Shown: positions 29,302 through 37,760 of the stretch, piece after piece | Position numbering within the stretch: the stretch's first letter is position 1 | How the letters are laid out: each line of letters begins with the position of its first letter | Origin: Curtobacterium sp. GC_Cur_3 | GTDB lineage: Bacteria; Actinomycetota; Actinomycetes; Actinomycetales; Microbacteriaceae | Direction of reading: 5' to 3' | DNA: 64,000 nt | Assembly (NCBI RefSeq): GCF_026544205.1 | Contig: NZ_JALNUI010000019.1 | Coordinates: 16,599-80,598 of the forward strand | Notes under the pieces: model-generated | Database searches by the model: none | What the model was told of the DNA's origin: nothing | What the model saw: only the letters and a program-made list of their open reading frames with translations | Translations under genes and position numbers: made by a program

Positions 29302-31851
29302 ATGAGTGCAGAGCTGACGCTCGGCGCCGAGGAAGAGCTGCACCTCATCGACCTCGAGTCCGGCCGACTTTCCGCGAAGGCCCCGCGCCTTCTGCCCAAG
29401 CTGCCATCGGACCGCTTCGGCGCCGAACTGCAGCGCACGACCATCGAGACGAACACCCCCGTGGTGACGACGCTCGACGACCTGCGGCGGGTGATCGTCG
29501 ACCTGCGGAGCGAGCTCTCCGCGGCCATCGCCCCGGCGGGCGTCACCATCGCCGCCGTCGGGACCGCTCCCAGGTCCGAGTACGCCGACTTCGAGCTGAC
29601 CTCGGGTGGCCGCTACGGCCGCATGCAGGAGCAGTACCGGATGCTCGTCGACGAACAGCTCATCTGCGGCCTGCAGGTGCACGTCGGGGTGAGCGACCGC
29701 GACCTGGCGGTGGAGATCGCCCAGCGCGTGGCCCCGGTGCTGCCCGTGCTGCTGGCGCTCAGTGCGTCGAGTCCGTTCTGGAACGGGCAGGACACCGGGT
29801 ACGCGTCCTTCCGGAGCATCATCTGGCAGCGCTGGCCGTCCGCCGGCAGCTTCGGGCGGGTCGAGAACGCCGCCGAGTACGACCGGGTGCTCGACGACCT
29901 CATCGCCTCGGGTGTGATCGCCGACAAGAAGATGGCCTACTTCGACGTGCGGCCGTCCTCGCACGCCCCGACGCTCGAGCTCCGGGTCTGCGACGCCACC
30001 CCCGTGGTCGACGACGCGGTCCTCATCGCCGGGCTCTTCCGCGCCGCCGTCCGTCGCGCCGAGAAGGTGATCGAGTCGGGCGCCGAGTGGCACCCCCGGA
30101 GCGAACCGCTGCACCGCGCGGCGATGTGGCAGGCGGCCCGCAGCGGCCTGAGCGGTGAACTCCTCGGCCTCGGCCAGCACCCGGAGCGGCTGCCCGCCGA
30201 GGTCGCCGTCCGGCAGCTCGTCTCCCGACTGCGTCCGGAGCTCGAGGAGCTCGGCGACTGGGGCACGGTGAGCGGCCTGCTCGAGGACACCCTGGCGCGC
30301 GGCAACTCCACCGACCGCCAGCGCACCGCGTACGCCGAGCGCGGGGAGCTCGACGACGTCGTGACCCAGGTCGTCGAGGACACCGCCGGCACGCCGTCCG
30401 GCCGCGACGAGCACCCGATCATCGCGATCCCGTCGTACCGGGTCCGCGCCGGTGACGAAGCCGTCGGTCCTGGTGCCCGTCCGCGCCCGGCCTTCCGCGA
30501 CCTCGCCGCGTTCTTCCGTGGCTGGGACGCCGACACGACCATCGAGCACTGCACCGCCCGCGACGTCTGGACCCGCGAGCACGAGATCGGGTTCGTCGTC
30601 GACGGCGGGGTGCAGCAGTTCGGCTGCGACCTCGTCCCGCGCACGGTCAGCGCGTACGAGTGGGCGCAGCTGGAGCAGGGCCTCGGGCAGCGTGCACGGG
30701 CCATCGAGCTGTTCCTCCGCGATGCCTACGGCCCGCGCCGCATCGTGGCCGACGGCGCGATGGACGAGCGCGACGTCGTCGGCAAGAACGGCTGGGACCC
30801 GGACGCCGAGCGGCTCCCGCAGCACGCCGTCCGCGCACCGGTGATGGGCTTCGACCTGGTCCGCAACGAGTTCGGCGGCTGGCGGGTGCTCGAGGACAAC
30901 GTCCGCTCGCCCTCCGGTGTCGCCTACGGCCTGGCGCTCCGCGAGCTGATGGACGACGTGGTGCCCGACGCGCCGCGTCCCGACCGGCTGCGTGACCCCT
31001 CCGGCGTCCCGGCGCTCCTCCGGGAGACCCTGCGGCGGAACGCCGCCGCCGTGACCGGCAACCAGGACCCGGTCCTGGCGCTGGTGACCGACGGCCCCAC
31101 CGCCGGCGCGTGGTACGAGCACCGCCGGCTGTCCGACGGGGCCGGGATGCGCCTCCTGACCGGGTCCGACCTCACCGTCCGGGACGGCCGCGTCGTCGAG
31201 GCGGCGACCGGCGACGTGCTGGACGCGCTGTACCTGCGGGTCGACCGCGACGTGCGCGCCCTGGCGAGCGAGCACGCGCCGGACCTCGGCGCCCAGGTCC
31301 TCGACGTCGCTGCCGCCGGGCACGTCTACCTGGCGAACGCCCCCGGCAACGCCCTCGTCGACGACAAGGCCATGTACGTCAACGTGCCGGACCTGATCTG
31401 GTACTACCTCGAGGAGAAGCCGCTGCTCGAGTCGGTGCCGACCTACCGCACCAGCATCGAGGGCGAGCGGCTGTCCGTGCTCGACCGCGTCGGGGAGCTC
31501 GTGACGAAGCCCGTCGACGGCGAGGGCGGACGCGGGGTCCTCATCGGTCCGAGCGCGAGCGCACCAGAGGTCGCCGAGCGCCGCCGGGAGATCGCGGCGG
31601 ACCCGGCCGGCTGGGTCGGACAAGAGGTGGTGCAGCTCTCCTCGCACCCGACCATCGGTCCGGCCGGACTCGACCCGCGGCACGTCGACCTGCGCGCGTT
31701 CGTCTACGTCACGGGCACCGGTCCGGACGACACCCACCTCGCCGACGTCGCACTCACCCGCGTCGCACCCGAGGGCAGCATGGTCGTGAACTCGTCGCGG
31801 GGCGGCGGCGCGAAGGACACCTGGATCATCGGGACGACAGGGGAACGCTGA
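29302..31851 (+). CDS. Carboxylate-amine ligase (GCS2 family) fused to a circularly permuted ATP-grasp protein
   Basis: An 849-aa fusion. Residues 1-370 are a glutamate-cysteine ligase 2 (YbdK-type) domain: LGAEEELHLIDLESGRLS at the start, IETNTP, LICGLQVHVGV and SSHAPTLELRVCD. Residues about 385-849 are a circularly permuted type-2 ATP-grasp domain, with VMGFDLVRNEFGGWRVLEDN, SPSGVAYGL, VTKPVDGEGGRGVLIG and a final SRGGGAKDTW. Both domains form peptide or isopeptide bonds at the cost of ATP, so the protein could build a short glutamyl peptide. The following amidotransferase overlaps by one base (TGATG). The two-domain fusion is known in actinobacteria, but no product has been assigned to my knowledge. 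Confidence 0.87.
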   Translation: MSAELTLGAEEELHLIDLESGRLSAKAPRLLPKLPSDRFGAELQRTTIETNTPVVTTLDDLRRVIVDLRSELSAAIAPAGVTIAAVGTAPRSEYADFELTSGGRYGRMQEQYRMLVDEQLICGLQVHVGVSDRDLAVEIAQRVAPVLPVLLALSASSPFWNGQDTGYASFRSIIWQRWPSAGSFGRVENAAEYDRVLDDLIASGVIADKKMAYFDVRPSSHAPTLELRVCDATPVVDDAVLIAGLFRAAVRRAEKVIESGAEWHPRSEPLHRAAMWQAARSGLSGELLGLGQHPERLPAEVAVRQLVSRLRPELEELGDWGTVSGLLEDTLARGNSTDRQRTAYAERGELDDVVTQVVEDTAGTPSGRDEHPIIAIPSYRVRAGDEAVGPGARPRPAFRDLAAFFRGWDADTTIEHCTARDVWTREHEIGFVVDGGVQQFGCDLVPRTVSAYEWAQLEQGLGQRARAIELFLRDAYGPRRIVADGAMDERDVVGKNGWDPDAERLPQHAVRAPVMGFDLVRNEFGGWRVLEDNVRSPSGVAYGLALRELMDDVVPDAPRPDRLRDPSGVPALLRETLRRNAAAVTGNQDPVLALVTDGPTAGAWYEHRRLSDGAGMRLLTGSDLTVRDGRVVEAATGDVLDALYLRVDRDVRALASEHAPDLGAQVLDVAAAGHVYLANAPGNALVDDKAMYVNVPDLIWYYLEEKPLLESVPTYRTSIEGERLSVLDRVGELVTKPVDGEGGRGVLIGPSASAPEVAERRREIAADPAGWVGQEVVQLSSHPTIGPAGLDPRHVDLRAFVYVTGTGPDDTHLADVALTRVAPEGSMVVNSSRGGGAKDTWIIGTTGER

Positions 31852-33665
31852 TGTGCGGACTCGCGGGCGAGATCCGGTTCGACGGCACCTCCCCGGACGT
31901 CGGGGCTGTCGCACGGATGACCGGCTGTCTGGCGCACCGCGGTCCCGACGGCGACGGACTGTGGGCGCGTGGTCCGGTCGCGCTCGGGCACCGTCGGCTG
32001 TCGATCGTGGACCTGTCGACGGCCGGGGCGCAGCCGATGGTCGTGCCGCGCCTCGGCCTGACGATCGCCTACAACGGGATGGTCTACAACTACCGGCAGC
32101 TCCGCGACGAGCTGCACGGCAAGGGCCACACCTTCTTCTCGACGTCCGACACCGAGGTCATCGTCACCGCGTACGCCGAGTGGGGCACCGCGTTCGTCGA
32201 GCACCTGATCGGGATGTTCGCGATCGCGATCTGGGAGCACGGCAGCGGTCGACTCGTCCTGGCGCGCGACCGGCTCGGGATCAAGCCGCTCTACGTCGCC
32301 GCGGTGCCCGGCGGCCTGCGGTTCGCCAGCTCGTTGCCCGCGATCCTCGCCGGTGACCGGAACGACGACGGCACCACCGGCGCGCACGCCGTCGACACCT
32401 CCGTCGACCCGGTCGCCCTGGCGTCCTACATGACCTTCCACTCGATCGTGCCGGCACCACGCACGATCCTGTCCGGCGTCGGCAAGCTCCCACCTGCGAC
32501 GGTCCGAGTCGTCGAACCGGACGGCACCGCGACGGACACGACCTACTGGGAACCCAGGTTCGAGCGTGACCCGGCGAAGGCGGACTGGTCCGATGCGGAC
32601 TGGCAGCAGGCCTTCATCGACTCGCTCCGCACGGCCGTCGAGCGCCGCATGGTCGCCGACGTGCCCGTCGGGGTGCTGCTGTCCGGCGGCATCGACTCGT
32701 CCCTCGTGGTCGCGCTGCTCGCCGAGGCCGGCCAGCGGGACCTCGCCACGTTCAGCATCGGCTTCGAGTCGGCAGGCGGGGAGTCCGGCGACGAGTTCGA
32801 GTACTCCGACGAGGTCGCGCGCCACTTCGGTACCGACCACCACCGCATCCGGATCCCGTCGTCGCGGCTGCTGGACGGGATCGACGGGTCCATCCAGGCG
32901 ATGAGCGAACCGATGGTCAGCCACGACTGCGTGGCCTTCTGGCTGCTGTCGCAGGAGGTCTCGCAGCACGTCAAGGTCGTGCAGTCCGGCCAGGGCGCCG
33001 ACGAGGTCCTCGGCGGGTACAGCTGGTACCCGCCGCTCGCCGACGTCCCGCGCGACCAGGCCGCCGAGGCGTACCGGTCCGTCTTCATGGACCGCCGGTG
33101 GGCGTCCCTGCAGGGCTTGCTCGGGGAGCGTTGGCGGAGCGACGACGACACCCCGTCGGCCTTCGTCGACCGGGAGTTCGCCCGCCCCGGCGCCGAGACG
33201 AGCGTCGACGCAGCGCTCAGGAGCGACACCACGATCATGCTCGTGGACGACCCGGTCAAGCGCGTGGACAACATGACCATGGCGTGGGGCCTCGAAGCCC
33301 GCGTGCCGTTCCTGGACCACGAGTTCGTCGAGCTCGCCGGCGCGGTCCCGCCGGCCCTGAAGCTCGCCGACGGCGGCAAGGGCGTCATGAAACGAGCGGC
33401 GCGTGGCATCGTCCCCGACGCCGTCATCGACCGCACCAAGGGGTACTTCCCGGTGCCGGCGATCCGGCAGCTCGAGGGCCCGTACCTGGAGCGCGTCCGG
33501 CAGGCGCTGCACGCCCCGGAGGCGCGGGAACGCGGGCTCTTCGACCCGGGTACGGTCGAGCGGATGCTCCAGGACCCGAACACGACGAGGACCGAGATCG
33601 GCGCGAACGCGCTCTGGCAGCTCGGCCTGATCGAGATGTGGCTGCAGCACCAGGGGGTGCGGTGA
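31851..33665 (+). CDS. Asparagine-synthase-like amidotransferase (N-acetylglutaminylglutamine amide synthase type)
   Basis: A 604-aa class II glutamine amidotransferase. Cys2 is the N-terminal nucleophile; RGPDGDG, GHRRLSIVD and YNGMVYNYRQLR define the glutaminase half. The synthetase half has the pyrophosphate loop SGGIDSS at 278-284 and a segment SEPMVSHDCVAFWLLSQEV, which I recall as characteristic of the AsnO-like family that amidates the dipeptide osmolyte N-acetylglutaminylglutamine. This assignment is from sequence resemblance by eye. In the known system the partner is an acetyltransferase/ATP-grasp protein (Ngg); here the partner is the GCS2/ATP-grasp fusion. Start and stop overlap its neighbours, so all three genes form one coupled unit. 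Confidence 0.85.
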   Translation: MCGLAGEIRFDGTSPDVGAVARMTGCLAHRGPDGDGLWARGPVALGHRRLSIVDLSTAGAQPMVVPRLGLTIAYNGMVYNYRQLRDELHGKGHTFFSTSDTEVIVTAYAEWGTAFVEHLIGMFAIAIWEHGSGRLVLARDRLGIKPLYVAAVPGGLRFASSLPAILAGDRNDDGTTGAHAVDTSVDPVALASYMTFHSIVPAPRTILSGVGKLPPATVRVVEPDGTATDTTYWEPRFERDPAKADWSDADWQQAFIDSLRTAVERRMVADVPVGVLLSGGIDSSLVVALLAEAGQRDLATFSIGFESAGGESGDEFEYSDEVARHFGTDHHRIRIPSSRLLDGIDGSIQAMSEPMVSHDCVAFWLLSQEVSQHVKVVQSGQGADEVLGGYSWYPPLADVPRDQAAEAYRSVFMDRRWASLQGLLGERWRSDDDTPSAFVDREFARPGAETSVDAALRSDTTIMLVDDPVKRVDNMTMAWGLEARVPFLDHEFVELAGAVPPALKLADGGKGVMKRAARGIVPDAVIDRTKGYFPVPAIRQLEGPYLERVRQALHAPEARERGLFDPGTVERMLQDPNTTRTEIGANALWQLGLIEMWLQHQGVR

Positions 33666-35644
33666 GCGCCGTCCGGCCAGGAGGCGCGACCCACGTCGCG
33701 TCCGCACCGCGCGCCGAGTCCGTGGCCGGTCCCGACACCGTGGCCGGTCCCGACACCGGGGCCGGTACCGCCGCCGACCTCGGCGAGCGGCTGACCGCTG
33801 CCTGGGGCTCGTGGGGCCCGACCATGACGCGGAGCGCCCGCCGCGTGGCGTTCGTCAGCGACCGACACGGCACGCCGGAGGTCTTCGTGCAGGACGTCGT
33901 CGTCGACGGACCCCTGCCCGAGCCGACGCGCATCACGCTGAGCGACGACCCCGTCATCCGCGTCTCGTGGTCGTCCGACGGGGAGTGGCTCGCCGTGGCC
34001 ATCGCGACCGACGGCGGCGTGAAGCAGCAGGTCTGGGTGGTCCGACCCGACGGCACCGACCCCGCGCAGATCGCCGGGTCCCGGTACCAGCACGCCGAGC
34101 TCGGCCCGTGGAGCCGCAGCGGCCACCGGGTCGTCATCACGCTGCCCTCGACCGAGGCCGACCAGCCTGCCCGCGCGTACCTCGTCGACCCCGTGTCCGG
34201 CGACCGCGACGACCTGGCCCTCGGGGAGCTCATCCACGTGCTCGACCTCTCCGTCGAGGAGCGCCTCGTGGTGCTGCGCGACGGGCAGCGCGGCCACGAG
34301 TTCGTCGTCGTCGTGGACCGCCTCACCGACGAGGACCACCCGCTCCTCACCGATCCACCGTCCGGCTCGGCCGAGATCGCGTTCATGCGACCGTCGCCCG
34401 CCAGCGAGACCAGCCCGCTCGTCGCCTACGTCGCCACCGAGGCCGGCGCACCCCGACGCCAACTCGTCGCCCAGCCCGTCGGCCCGCACGGGTGGCGCGG
34501 ACGCCCCCGGAGCATCGTCGCCCGACCGGACGCCGAACTCGAGTTCCTCGACGCCGACGACGCCGGCCGCACCGTGCTGCTCGGCTGGAACGTCGACGGG
34601 CGCAGCGAGCTCGAGCTCATCAACACGCACGACGCCTCGCGCACCCCTGTGCCCGACCTGCCCGGGGAGGTCGTCACCGACCCCGTGCTGAGCCGCGACG
34701 GCCGGAGCGTCCTGCTCGCGGTCGAGGGGCCGACCCACCCGCGGGAGCTCTGGCGCCTGGACACCAACGCGTTGACGTGGAGCCGCGTCACGGGCGTGCC
34801 GGACCTGCCCGCCGTCGCGCTCGTCGAGCCGACCCTGGAACGCGTGCGGGCGCGGGACGGACTCGAGCTGACCGGGTGGCTGTACCGGGCGGTGGAGCCG
34901 GCCGTGTCGTCGACGCTGGCTGTGGACGGGACCGGCACCGAGCCTCCCGTCCGTGGTGTCCGTCGCGCAGCGATGATCCACCTGCACGGCGGACCGGAGT
35001 CGCAGGAGCGGCCGACGTTCTCCGCGCAGCACCAGGCGCTCGCCGCGGCGGGCATCACGGTGTTCGCCCCGAACATCCGCGGCTCGTCCGGGTACGGGCA
35101 CGAGTTCGTGCACGCCGACGACCTCGGGTTGCGGTGGAACGCGCTCGCGGACGTCGTCGACTGCGCGCGGTGGCTCGTGACGAACGACCTGGCCGACCGG
35201 TCCCGGGTGGCGGTCGAGGGCCGGTCCTACGGCGGCTACGCCACGCTCGCGTCGCTGGCCTTCACGCCCGACGTGTTCGCGGCCGGGGTCGCGGTGTGCG
35301 GGATGAGCGACTTCGCGACGTTCTACCGGGACACCGAGCCGTGGATCGCGGCAGCGGCGGCGACGAAGTACGGCCACCCGGTGGACGACGCCGCACTGCT
35401 CGACGCCCTGTCGCCGATGCGGGCGATCGACGAGGTCACGGCGCCGCTGCTGGTCGTGCACGGCGAACTCGACACGAACGTGCCGATCGGTGAGGCGCAC
35501 CAGGTCGTCGCCGCGCTGCGGGAGCGGTCGCACGACGTCGGCTACCTGGAGCTCGAGGGCGAGGGGCACGAGTACCGCCGCCGGTCGTCCCAGGCGCTGC
35601 TCGTGCGGCGGATGGTCGAGTTCCTGGCGGCGCGCTTGGCGTGA
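33662..35644 (+). CDS. S9-family prolyl oligopeptidase-like peptidase
   Basis: A 660-aa serine peptidase: an N-terminal beta-propeller-like part (about residues 40-390, with RHGTPEVFVQD and repeated strand motifs) and a C-terminal alpha/beta-hydrolase domain. The nucleophile is in EGRSYGGYATL, the Asp in HGELDTNVP and the His in EGEGHEYRRR. There is no signal peptide, so it should act in the cytosol. The start is GTG at 33662, overlapping the amidotransferase stop by 4 bases (GTGA); the first 35 residues repeat SVAGPDT/TVAGPDT, low-complexity. Its place in the cluster suggests it hydrolyses the peptide made by the two upstream enzymes. A peptidase also accompanies asnO and ngg in proteobacteria. 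Confidence 0.87.
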   Translation: MSAVRPGGATHVASAPRAESVAGPDTVAGPDTGAGTAADLGERLTAAWGSWGPTMTRSARRVAFVSDRHGTPEVFVQDVVVDGPLPEPTRITLSDDPVIRVSWSSDGEWLAVAIATDGGVKQQVWVVRPDGTDPAQIAGSRYQHAELGPWSRSGHRVVITLPSTEADQPARAYLVDPVSGDRDDLALGELIHVLDLSVEERLVVLRDGQRGHEFVVVVDRLTDEDHPLLTDPPSGSAEIAFMRPSPASETSPLVAYVATEAGAPRRQLVAQPVGPHGWRGRPRSIVARPDAELEFLDADDAGRTVLLGWNVDGRSELELINTHDASRTPVPDLPGEVVTDPVLSRDGRSVLLAVEGPTHPRELWRLDTNALTWSRVTGVPDLPAVALVEPTLERVRARDGLELTGWLYRAVEPAVSSTLAVDGTGTEPPVRGVRRAAMIHLHGGPESQERPTFSAQHQALAAAGITVFAPNIRGSSGYGHEFVHADDLGLRWNALADVVDCARWLVTNDLADRSRVAVEGRSYGGYATLASLAFTPDVFAAGVAVCGMSDFATFYRDTEPWIAAAAATKYGHPVDDAALLDALSPMRAIDEVTAPLLVVHGELDTNVPIGEAHQVVAALRERSHDVGYLELEGEGHEYRRRSSQALLVRRMVEFLAARLA

Positions 35645-35677
35645 GCGGGGCGGAGCCGTGCCGGACTCGGTCGCTCC

Positions 35678-35739
35678 GGTGCGAGGTTGGCCACCCCGTG
35701 CGAGCTTGATCGTCCGCACGGGGTGCGCAACCTCGCACC
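35678..35739. repeat. Family C hairpin: 25-nt arms downstream of the peptidase gene
   Basis: GGTGCGAGGTTGGCCACCCCGTG... pairs with its complement 12 bases further on; 23 of 25 positions pair. It lies 33 bases after the S9 stop and can terminate the cluster. A related element with the same core (GTGCGAGGTTG and CAACCTCGCAC) is at 63952-63992. Confidence 0.8.
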
Positions 35740-35773
35740 GGGCGGGGGACCGAGCACGGTGCGAAGTCCGTGC

Positions 35774-35792
35774 ATCCTGGATTCTCTAGGAT
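35774..35792. promoter_or_regulatory. Imperfect palindrome over the -10 of the GntR gene
   Basis: A 19-nt ATCCTGGATTCTCTAGGAT with symmetric ATCCT/AGGAT ends, containing the -10-like TAGGAT at 35787-35792. It is a possible autoregulatory operator. Confidence 0.4.
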
Positions 35793-35799
35793 CGAGGGC

Positions 35800-36516
35800 G
35801 TGACCACGACGATGCCCGGCTTCGGTGCGCACCGCATCACGCAGCGCGGGCTCCGTGACCGCGTCTACGACCGGGTGCTCGACGTCCTGATGGGGCACGA
35901 CGTCGAACCCGGCATGCGCCTGTCGATCGACGGGCTCGCCCGGACGCTCGGGGTCTCGCCGACCCCCGTGCGCGAGGCCCTCGTGCAGCTCGAGCGCACC
36001 GGGCTCGTCGTGCGGGAGGCCAACAAGGGCTACCGGGTCGCCCCGCCGCTGCAGGGGGACCAGCTCGAGGCGCTGTTCGACGCCCGGCTCATCATCGAGA
36101 GCGGCGCCGTCGAGCTCGCGGCCCGCGGGGACGTCGCCACGCTGCGTGACCGGCTCGGGTCGGCGCTCGCCGAGCAGTCGGCCGTCGTCGAGGAGATCGC
36201 CGTGGTCGGGGTGGCAGCGGCGTCCGAGGAGCTGATGGCGCGGTTCTTCCGCAGCGACTGGCAGTTCCACCAGGTGCTGTTCGACGCGACGCGGAACCCG
36301 TTCCTGCAGGAGATGTCCGAGGTCATCACGACCCGGGTGCACCGGATGCGCCAGATCGTGGAGGGCGGGGACGACGACACCGACCGTGCCGTGCAGGAGC
36401 ACCGGGCGATCGTCGAGGCCCTGGCGGTCGACCCCGCGTCGGCCGTCGAGGCGATGCGCGTGCACATCGACGCCGTGCGGCTGCGGTCGCGGGCGGACGC
36501 GTCGCACGGAGTCTGA
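35800..36516 (+). CDS. FadR/FCD-type GntR transcriptional regulator
   Basis: A 238-aa DNA-binding regulator. The N-terminal winged helix-turn-helix spans residues about 15-80 (LSIDGLARTLGVSPTPVREA, then EALVQLERTGLVV). The C-terminal FCD ligand domain is all helical and carries the metal-binding-type residues Asp and His (DWQFHQVLFDAT, EHRAIVEAL, HIDAVR), typical of sensors of organic acids. GTG at 35800 is preferred because TAGGAT lies 7 bases before it; ATG at 35812 is an alternative. It sits directly upstream of the sugar-acid operon in the same direction, so it is the likely local regulator. Confidence 0.87.
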   Translation: MTTTMPGFGAHRITQRGLRDRVYDRVLDVLMGHDVEPGMRLSIDGLARTLGVSPTPVREALVQLERTGLVVREANKGYRVAPPLQGDQLEALFDARLIIESGAVELAARGDVATLRDRLGSALAEQSAVVEEIAVVGVAAASEELMARFFRSDWQFHQVLFDATRNPFLQEMSEVITTRVHRMRQIVEGGDDDTDRAVQEHRAIVEALAVDPASAVEAMRVHIDAVRLRSRADASHGV

Positions 36517-36523
36517 GCCAGGC

Positions 36524-36564
36524 GGACGCCCGTGCCGAGGTTCGGGTCAGCGGCACGGGCGTCC
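36524..36564 (+). terminator. Hairpin after the GntR gene
   Basis: A perfect 14-bp stem GGACGCCCGTGCCG with a 13-base loop, 8 bases past the stop. A second hairpin CCCCC-GGAC-GGGGG with TTT follows at 36594-36611. Together they separate the regulator from the operon. Confidence 0.7.
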
Positions 36565-36633
36565 TGATCCTCCGAGCCCGGTCTTCTTCGGAGCCCCCGG
36601 ACGGGGGGTTTGGTCGATTGTTGAACAAGACGG

Positions 36634-36661
36634 TTGCGTGATCCTGCTGACGGGGTATCTT
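36634..36661 (+). promoter_or_regulatory. Promoter of the sugar-acid operon
   Basis: TTGCGT (36634-36639), a 16-base spacer, then TATCTT (36656-36661). It lies 53 bases upstream of the first gene. Confidence 0.55.
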
Positions 36662-36674
36662 TCCTATAGGAAAG
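36659..36674. promoter_or_regulatory. 16-nt perfect operator palindrome
   Basis: CTTTCCTATAGGAAAG overlaps the -10 and the expected transcription start of the operon. This is a repressor-type position. The neighbouring FadR-type protein is the obvious candidate ligand-controlled repressor. Confidence 0.65.
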
Positions 36675-36713
36675 AGGTTCGACGACGAGCCTCGACATGC
36701 GAAGGAGCATCCC

Positions 36714-37760
36714 GTGAACCACGCACAGGACTGGGTCCAGCAGGACTGGGACACGACGACCTGGACCGCCGAGACATGGCCGATCGCCGCCTGTCTCCAC
36801 GGGTTCCCGGCCGTCGGCACCGATGGCATCGCCGTGCACGACGCGGCTCCCGAGGTGTGGGACGACATCCTCGGGCAGGTGGCGGCCGCGGGCTTCTCGC
36901 TGGCCGAGGTCGCGGACAGCCACATCCGCCCCGCTGACCTCGAGGCCTCTCGCCGCGACGAGTTCCTGGCGATCGCGCGGTCGCACGGCGTCGGCATCCC
37001 GTCGGTGCACCTGCAGCGTCGCAGCGTCATCCAGCCCGGGCACGAGGAGGACAACCTCGCCTACGCGCACCGCACGATCGACGCCGCTGCCGAGTGGGGC
37101 ATGCAGGTCTTCTCGACGGGGCTGCACCAGCCGTTCAACGACGCCCAGAAGCGGGCGCTCTGGTTCTGGACCGCGCAGGGCCCGAAGGACCCCGACGACC
37201 CCGAGGTGTGGCAGGCCGCGGTCTCCCGGCTCCGCGAACTCGGGGAGCACGCGGCATCGGTCGGGCTGCCGATGGCGCTCGAGATGTACGAGGACACGTA
37301 CCTCGGCACCGCGGACAGCGCCGTGCGCCTGATCGAGGACATCGGACTCGACACCGTCGGCCTGAACGCGGACGTGGCGAACCTGATCCGCCTGCACCGT
37401 CCGGTGGAGGACTGGAAGGAGCTGTTCGCCAAGACGCTCCCGTACACGAACTACCTGCACGTGAAGAACTACACGCGGGACGAGGCCGGCGACGGGAGCT
37501 GGGCGACGAGCGTGCCGAGCACGATGGAGACCGGGCTCATCAACTACCGTCAGGTCCTCCGCGACGCCGTGGCGAACGGCTTCCGCGGCATCCTCATGAC
37601 CGAGCAGTACGGCGGCGACAGCCTCGGCGTCTGCGCCACGAACCAGCGCTACATCCGGTCCGTCCTCGCCACCGCGAAGTTCGGCGACTCCACCGGCACC
37701 ACCGGTGCCCGCCCGACCACCCGCACCACCGTCACCACCACCGAAGGAGCAGTTCGATGA
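36714..37760 (+). CDS. Xylose-isomerase-like TIM-barrel protein (sugar isomerase/epimerase or decarboxylase)
   Basis: A 348-aa TIM barrel of the AP-endonuclease-2/xylose-isomerase-like superfamily. Conserved barrel segments include AAAGFSLAEVADSHI, LALEMYED-type glutamate in MALEMYEDTYLG, LNADVANLIR, YLHVKNYTRDE and MTEQYGGDS, the usual metal ligands Glu, Asp, His/Lys and Glu. GTG start with AAGGAG 8 bases upstream. The family contains isomerases, epimerases and 3-oxo-sugar-acid decarboxylases (the OiaC type of apiose catabolism). Because it sits with an erythrulose-kinase-type DhaKL and a TIM homologue, a decarboxylase making a tetrulose is the best guess. The last 25 residues are a Thr-rich low-complexity tail. 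Confidence 0.8.
   Translation: MNHAQDWVQQDWDTTTWTAETWPIAACLHGFPAVGTDGIAVHDAAPEVWDDILGQVAAAGFSLAEVADSHIRPADLEASRRDEFLAIARSHGVGIPSVHLQRRSVIQPGHEEDNLAYAHRTIDAAAEWGMQVFSTGLHQPFNDAQKRALWFWTAQGPKDPDDPEVWQAAVSRLRELGEHAASVGLPMALEMYEDTYLGTADSAVRLIEDIGLDTVGLNADVANLIRLHRPVEDWKELFAKTLPYTNYLHVKNYTRDEAGDGSWATSVPSTMETGLINYRQVLRDAVANGFRGILMTEQYGGDSLGVCATNQRYIRSVLATAKFGDSTGTTGARPTTRTTVTTTEGAVR

Noticed and set aside
32543..35719. Very long antisense frame (1058 codons) opposite the amidotransferase and S9 peptidase genes
   Set aside because: High-GC shadow frame; the plus strand carries intact catalytic motifs of two known families.
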